A stretch of DNA of 64,000 nucleotides from Jannaschia marina (GTDB lineage: Bacteria; Pseudomonadota; Alphaproteobacteria; Rhodobacterales; Rhodobacteraceae). Position numbers and translations under genes: made by a program. Shown here one piece after another: positions 62,389 to 64,000 of the stretch; position 1 is the stretch's first letter; the number at the start of each line of letters is the position of its first letter. Location: the NCBI RefSeq assembly GCF_013404595.1, contig NZ_JABVAX010000002.1:124001-188000 (forward strand), written 5' to 3'. The notes beneath the pieces were generated by a model. The model was not told the origin of the DNA. It saw only the letters and a list, made by a program, of their open reading frames with translations, and did not search any database.

Positions 62389-64000
62389 GTGCGCCCGAAG
62401 AGCCGCTCGATGTCGGCGAGTTTCAACTCGACGTAGGTGGGGCGGCCATGGTTGCACTGCCCGGAGTGGGGCGTCGCCTCCATCTCTCGCAGGAGCGCGT
62501 TCATCTCGGGCGCGGACATGCGCCGGCCCGTGCGGACGGACCCGTGGCAGGCCATGCGCGACAGGATCGCGTCGATCTTCGATTGCAACGACAGCGGATC
62601 GGCGTGGTCGTCCTCCTCCAGCTCCTCGATGAGGTCCTGCACGAGGGCCTTGGCCGAACACTGACCGAGGATCGCCGGCGTCTCGCGCACGGCGATGGTG
62701 CCCGGCCCGAAGGGCTCGAGCGTGAGGCCGAGCGGCGCGAGGTCGAGTGACAGCAGGCGATCGGCCATGGCCCCGACCTCGACCACCTCGGGGATCAGGA
62801 GCGCCTGCGCCCGGATGCCGTGGTCGCGCATCTGCGCCTTCAGGCGCTCGTAGACCAGCCGTTCGTGCGCGGCGTGGGCGTCCACGATCACCATGCCCGT
62901 CGCCGTCTGCGCGAGGATCCAGTTCTCGTGCATCTGCGCGCGGGCGGCCCCGAGGGGAAGGGCCTCGGCAGGGCTCTCTTCGGTCCTGACGATCTCCTCG
63001 ACGCGGGCGGAGGGTTCGGCGAAGCCGGGCATCTCGGGCGCGGGGGCCTGCGCGGTATAGGCCGCGCCGCGTGCCCCGAGGGAGGGCCGGTCCATCTGGT
63101 GGCGCGGGGCAGCGGGCCGCTCGGGCGTCATGGCCCCGAGCGTCGCGTCGGAGACGGTGGTGGCGGCGCGGTGCCCCGCCTCGGCCAGGGCATGGCGCAA
63201 TCCGCTCACGATCAGGCCGCGCACGATGCCCGCGTCGCGGAAGCGCACCTCGGTCTTGGCGGGATGGACGTTGCAGTCGACCAGCACCGGGTCGCAGGTC
63301 AGGAAGAGCGCGGCGACGGGGTACCGATCCTTCGAGAGCACGTCCATGTAGGCCCCGCGCAGCGCCCCGGTCAGCATCCGGTCGCGGACGGCGCGGCCGT
63401 TTACGAAGAGGTATTGATGCACCGCGTTGCCGCGCGAATAGGTCGGCAGGCCTGCGTGGCCGGTCAGGCGGAAGCCGTCGCGCTCCGCGTCGATGGAGAG
63501 AGCGTTCGCACCGAAGTCGCGGCCGAGAACGGTGGCGAGGCGGTCGCCCGACGAGGCGGCGGCATCGACGCGAAAGAGGGCGCGGTCGCCGCCCTCGCTC
63601 AGGTCGTGGAGCGCGAAGGCCACGCCCGGTTCCGCTATGGCGAGGCGCTTGATCGTATCGGTGACGGCCATGGTCTCGGAGCGTTCCGACTTCAGGAACT
63701 TCAGCCGCGCAGGCGTCGCATGGAAGAGATCGCGCAGTTCCACCACCGTGCCGGCGCGCAGGGCGGCGGGCTTCACCGGGTCCATGCGCCCGCCCGAGAC
63801 GTGGATCGTCGCCGCGCCGTCGCTGCCCGCGGCGCGCGAGGTGATCGTGAGCCGACCGACCGCGCCGAGCGAGGGTAACGCCTCACCGCGGAAGCCGAAG
63901 GAATGGATGTTGAGAAGGTCGCTGCCGTCGATCTTGGAGGTCGCGTGGCGGCTCAGGGCGAGCGGTAGGTCCGCATCGGCGATGCCGTGGCCGTCGTCGG
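62385..64000 (-). CDS. mutL: DNA mismatch repair protein MutL (N terminus outside window)
   Basis: The frame is open to the right edge, so the first part is missing. The visible N-terminal region begins with DDGHGIADADLPLALSRHATSK, the GHKL ATPase motif (DxGxGI), then GFRGEALPSLGAVG. The dimerization/endonuclease domain carries DAHAAHERLVYE, the DQHA-type endonuclease motif, and a C-terminal ACHGS ... CNHGRP zinc element. So this MutL should have its own nicking activity, as in non-Dam bacteria. It couples MutS mismatch recognition to strand excision. Stop overlaps rmuC. Confidence 0.94.
   Translation of the reverse strand, partial: DDGHGIADADLPLALSRHATSKIDGSDLLNIHSFGFRGEALPSLGAVGRLTITSRAAGSDGAATIHVSGGRMDPVKPAALRAGTVVELRDLFHATPARLKFLKSERSETMAVTDTIKRLAIAEPGVAFALHDLSEGGDRALFRVDAAASSGDRLATVLGRDFGANALSIDAERDGFRLTGHAGLPTYSRGNAVHQYLFVNGRAVRDRMLTGALRGAYMDVLSKDRYPVAALFLTCDPVLVDCNVHPAKTEVRFRDAGIVRGLIVSGLRHALAEAGHRAATTVSDATLGAMTPERPAAPRHQMDRPSLGARGAAYTAQAPAPEMPGFAEPSARVEEIVRTEESPAEALPLGAARAQMHENWILAQTATGMVIVDAHAAHERLVYERLKAQMRDHGIRAQALLIPEVVEVGAMADRLLSLDLAPLGLTLEPFGPGTIAVRETPAILGQCSAKALVQDLIEELEEDDHADPLSLQSKIDAILSRMACHGSVRTGRRMSAPEMNALLREMEATPHSGQCNHGRPTYVELKLADIERLFGRT

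Overview
The window is a GC-rich (roughly 65-70 %) chromosomal segment of an alphaproteobacterium, most likely family Rhodobacteraceae (Roseobacter group). Support for this comes from the split-type ATP synthase operon carrying both b' and b subunits, the aerobic-style cob genes with a CbiG-CobJ fusion, many Rhodobacteraceae-type small secreted proteins, and an rpmI-rplT unit lying near pheS. I see no rRNA, tRNA, CRISPR array, transposase or integrase. Both window edges cut genes (atpB on the left, mutL on the right). The identification is by reading, not by database search.

Layout. 1-1.9 kb: end of the F0 ATP synthase operon (atpB-atpE-atpF'-atpF) and its terminator. 2-5 kb (minus): hrpB helicase and a DUF3108 protein. 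5.1-7.8 kb: HIT protein, meaB, rpmB with promoter and terminator, an Asp/Glu-racemase-family protein. 7.8-9.6 kb: soxR facing a VOC-family gene across a perfect-looking SoxR box, then a GcvA-like LysR regulator. 9.7-15.8 kb: a 55-aa ORF, a CobB-type sirtuin, an M50 membrane protease, two small exported proteins, an ABC-F ATPase behind a likely leader-peptide attenuator, a RhlE-type helicase and an acidic lipoprotein. 16-20.6 kb: a secreted hydrolase, an MFS transporter and lepA.

20.6-22.1 kb is the clear accessory island: one AT-rich gene for a SIR2-like (candidate anti-phage) protein placed directly after lepA, with a 13-bp repeat of the lepA 3' end at its left edge. 22-30 kb returns to core-like genes: entericidin, an orphan Phd/YefM antitoxin with TGTACA operators, PNPOx-like, VOC, M3 peptidase, inositol-phosphatase, SH3, 2-hydroxyacid dehydrogenase, and a saccharopine-dehydrogenase/DUF4166 gene broken by a frameshift.

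30.3-34.5 kb is the most unusual group: a secreted RTX protein rich in acidic Ser-Gly repeats, a sulfotransferase, and a GT14 (xylosyltransferase-like) glycosyltransferase with a C-terminal extension. Together they suggest a surface glycan or glycoprotein decoration locus. 34.6-37.3 kb: an FAD monooxygenase, a large unexplained inverted repeat, hinT and a DUF3750 protein. 37.5-44.1 kb: a tightly overlapped cobalamin operon (DUF6732-cbiX-cobH-cobL-cobI-cbiG/cobJ-cobM).

44.2-64 kb: a VanX-like D-Ala-D-Ala dipeptidase facing a D-amino acid aminotransferase, an EEP-family nuclease/phosphatase, two paralogous tiny secreted proteins, DUF1244, pyk, VOC, an exported MsrB-like protein, a delta-class carbonic anhydrase, rpmI-rplT, GNAT, SGNH hydrolase, cueR with its operator, a glutaredoxin-MauE fusion, pheS, a soluble MCP-like protein, an MltB-type transglycosylase, RNase R, rmuC and mutL. 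Two families of palindromic repeats recur in this half: a double-hairpin element at 47.5 and 53.9 kb, and a single-hairpin element at 46.3 and 59.05 kb.
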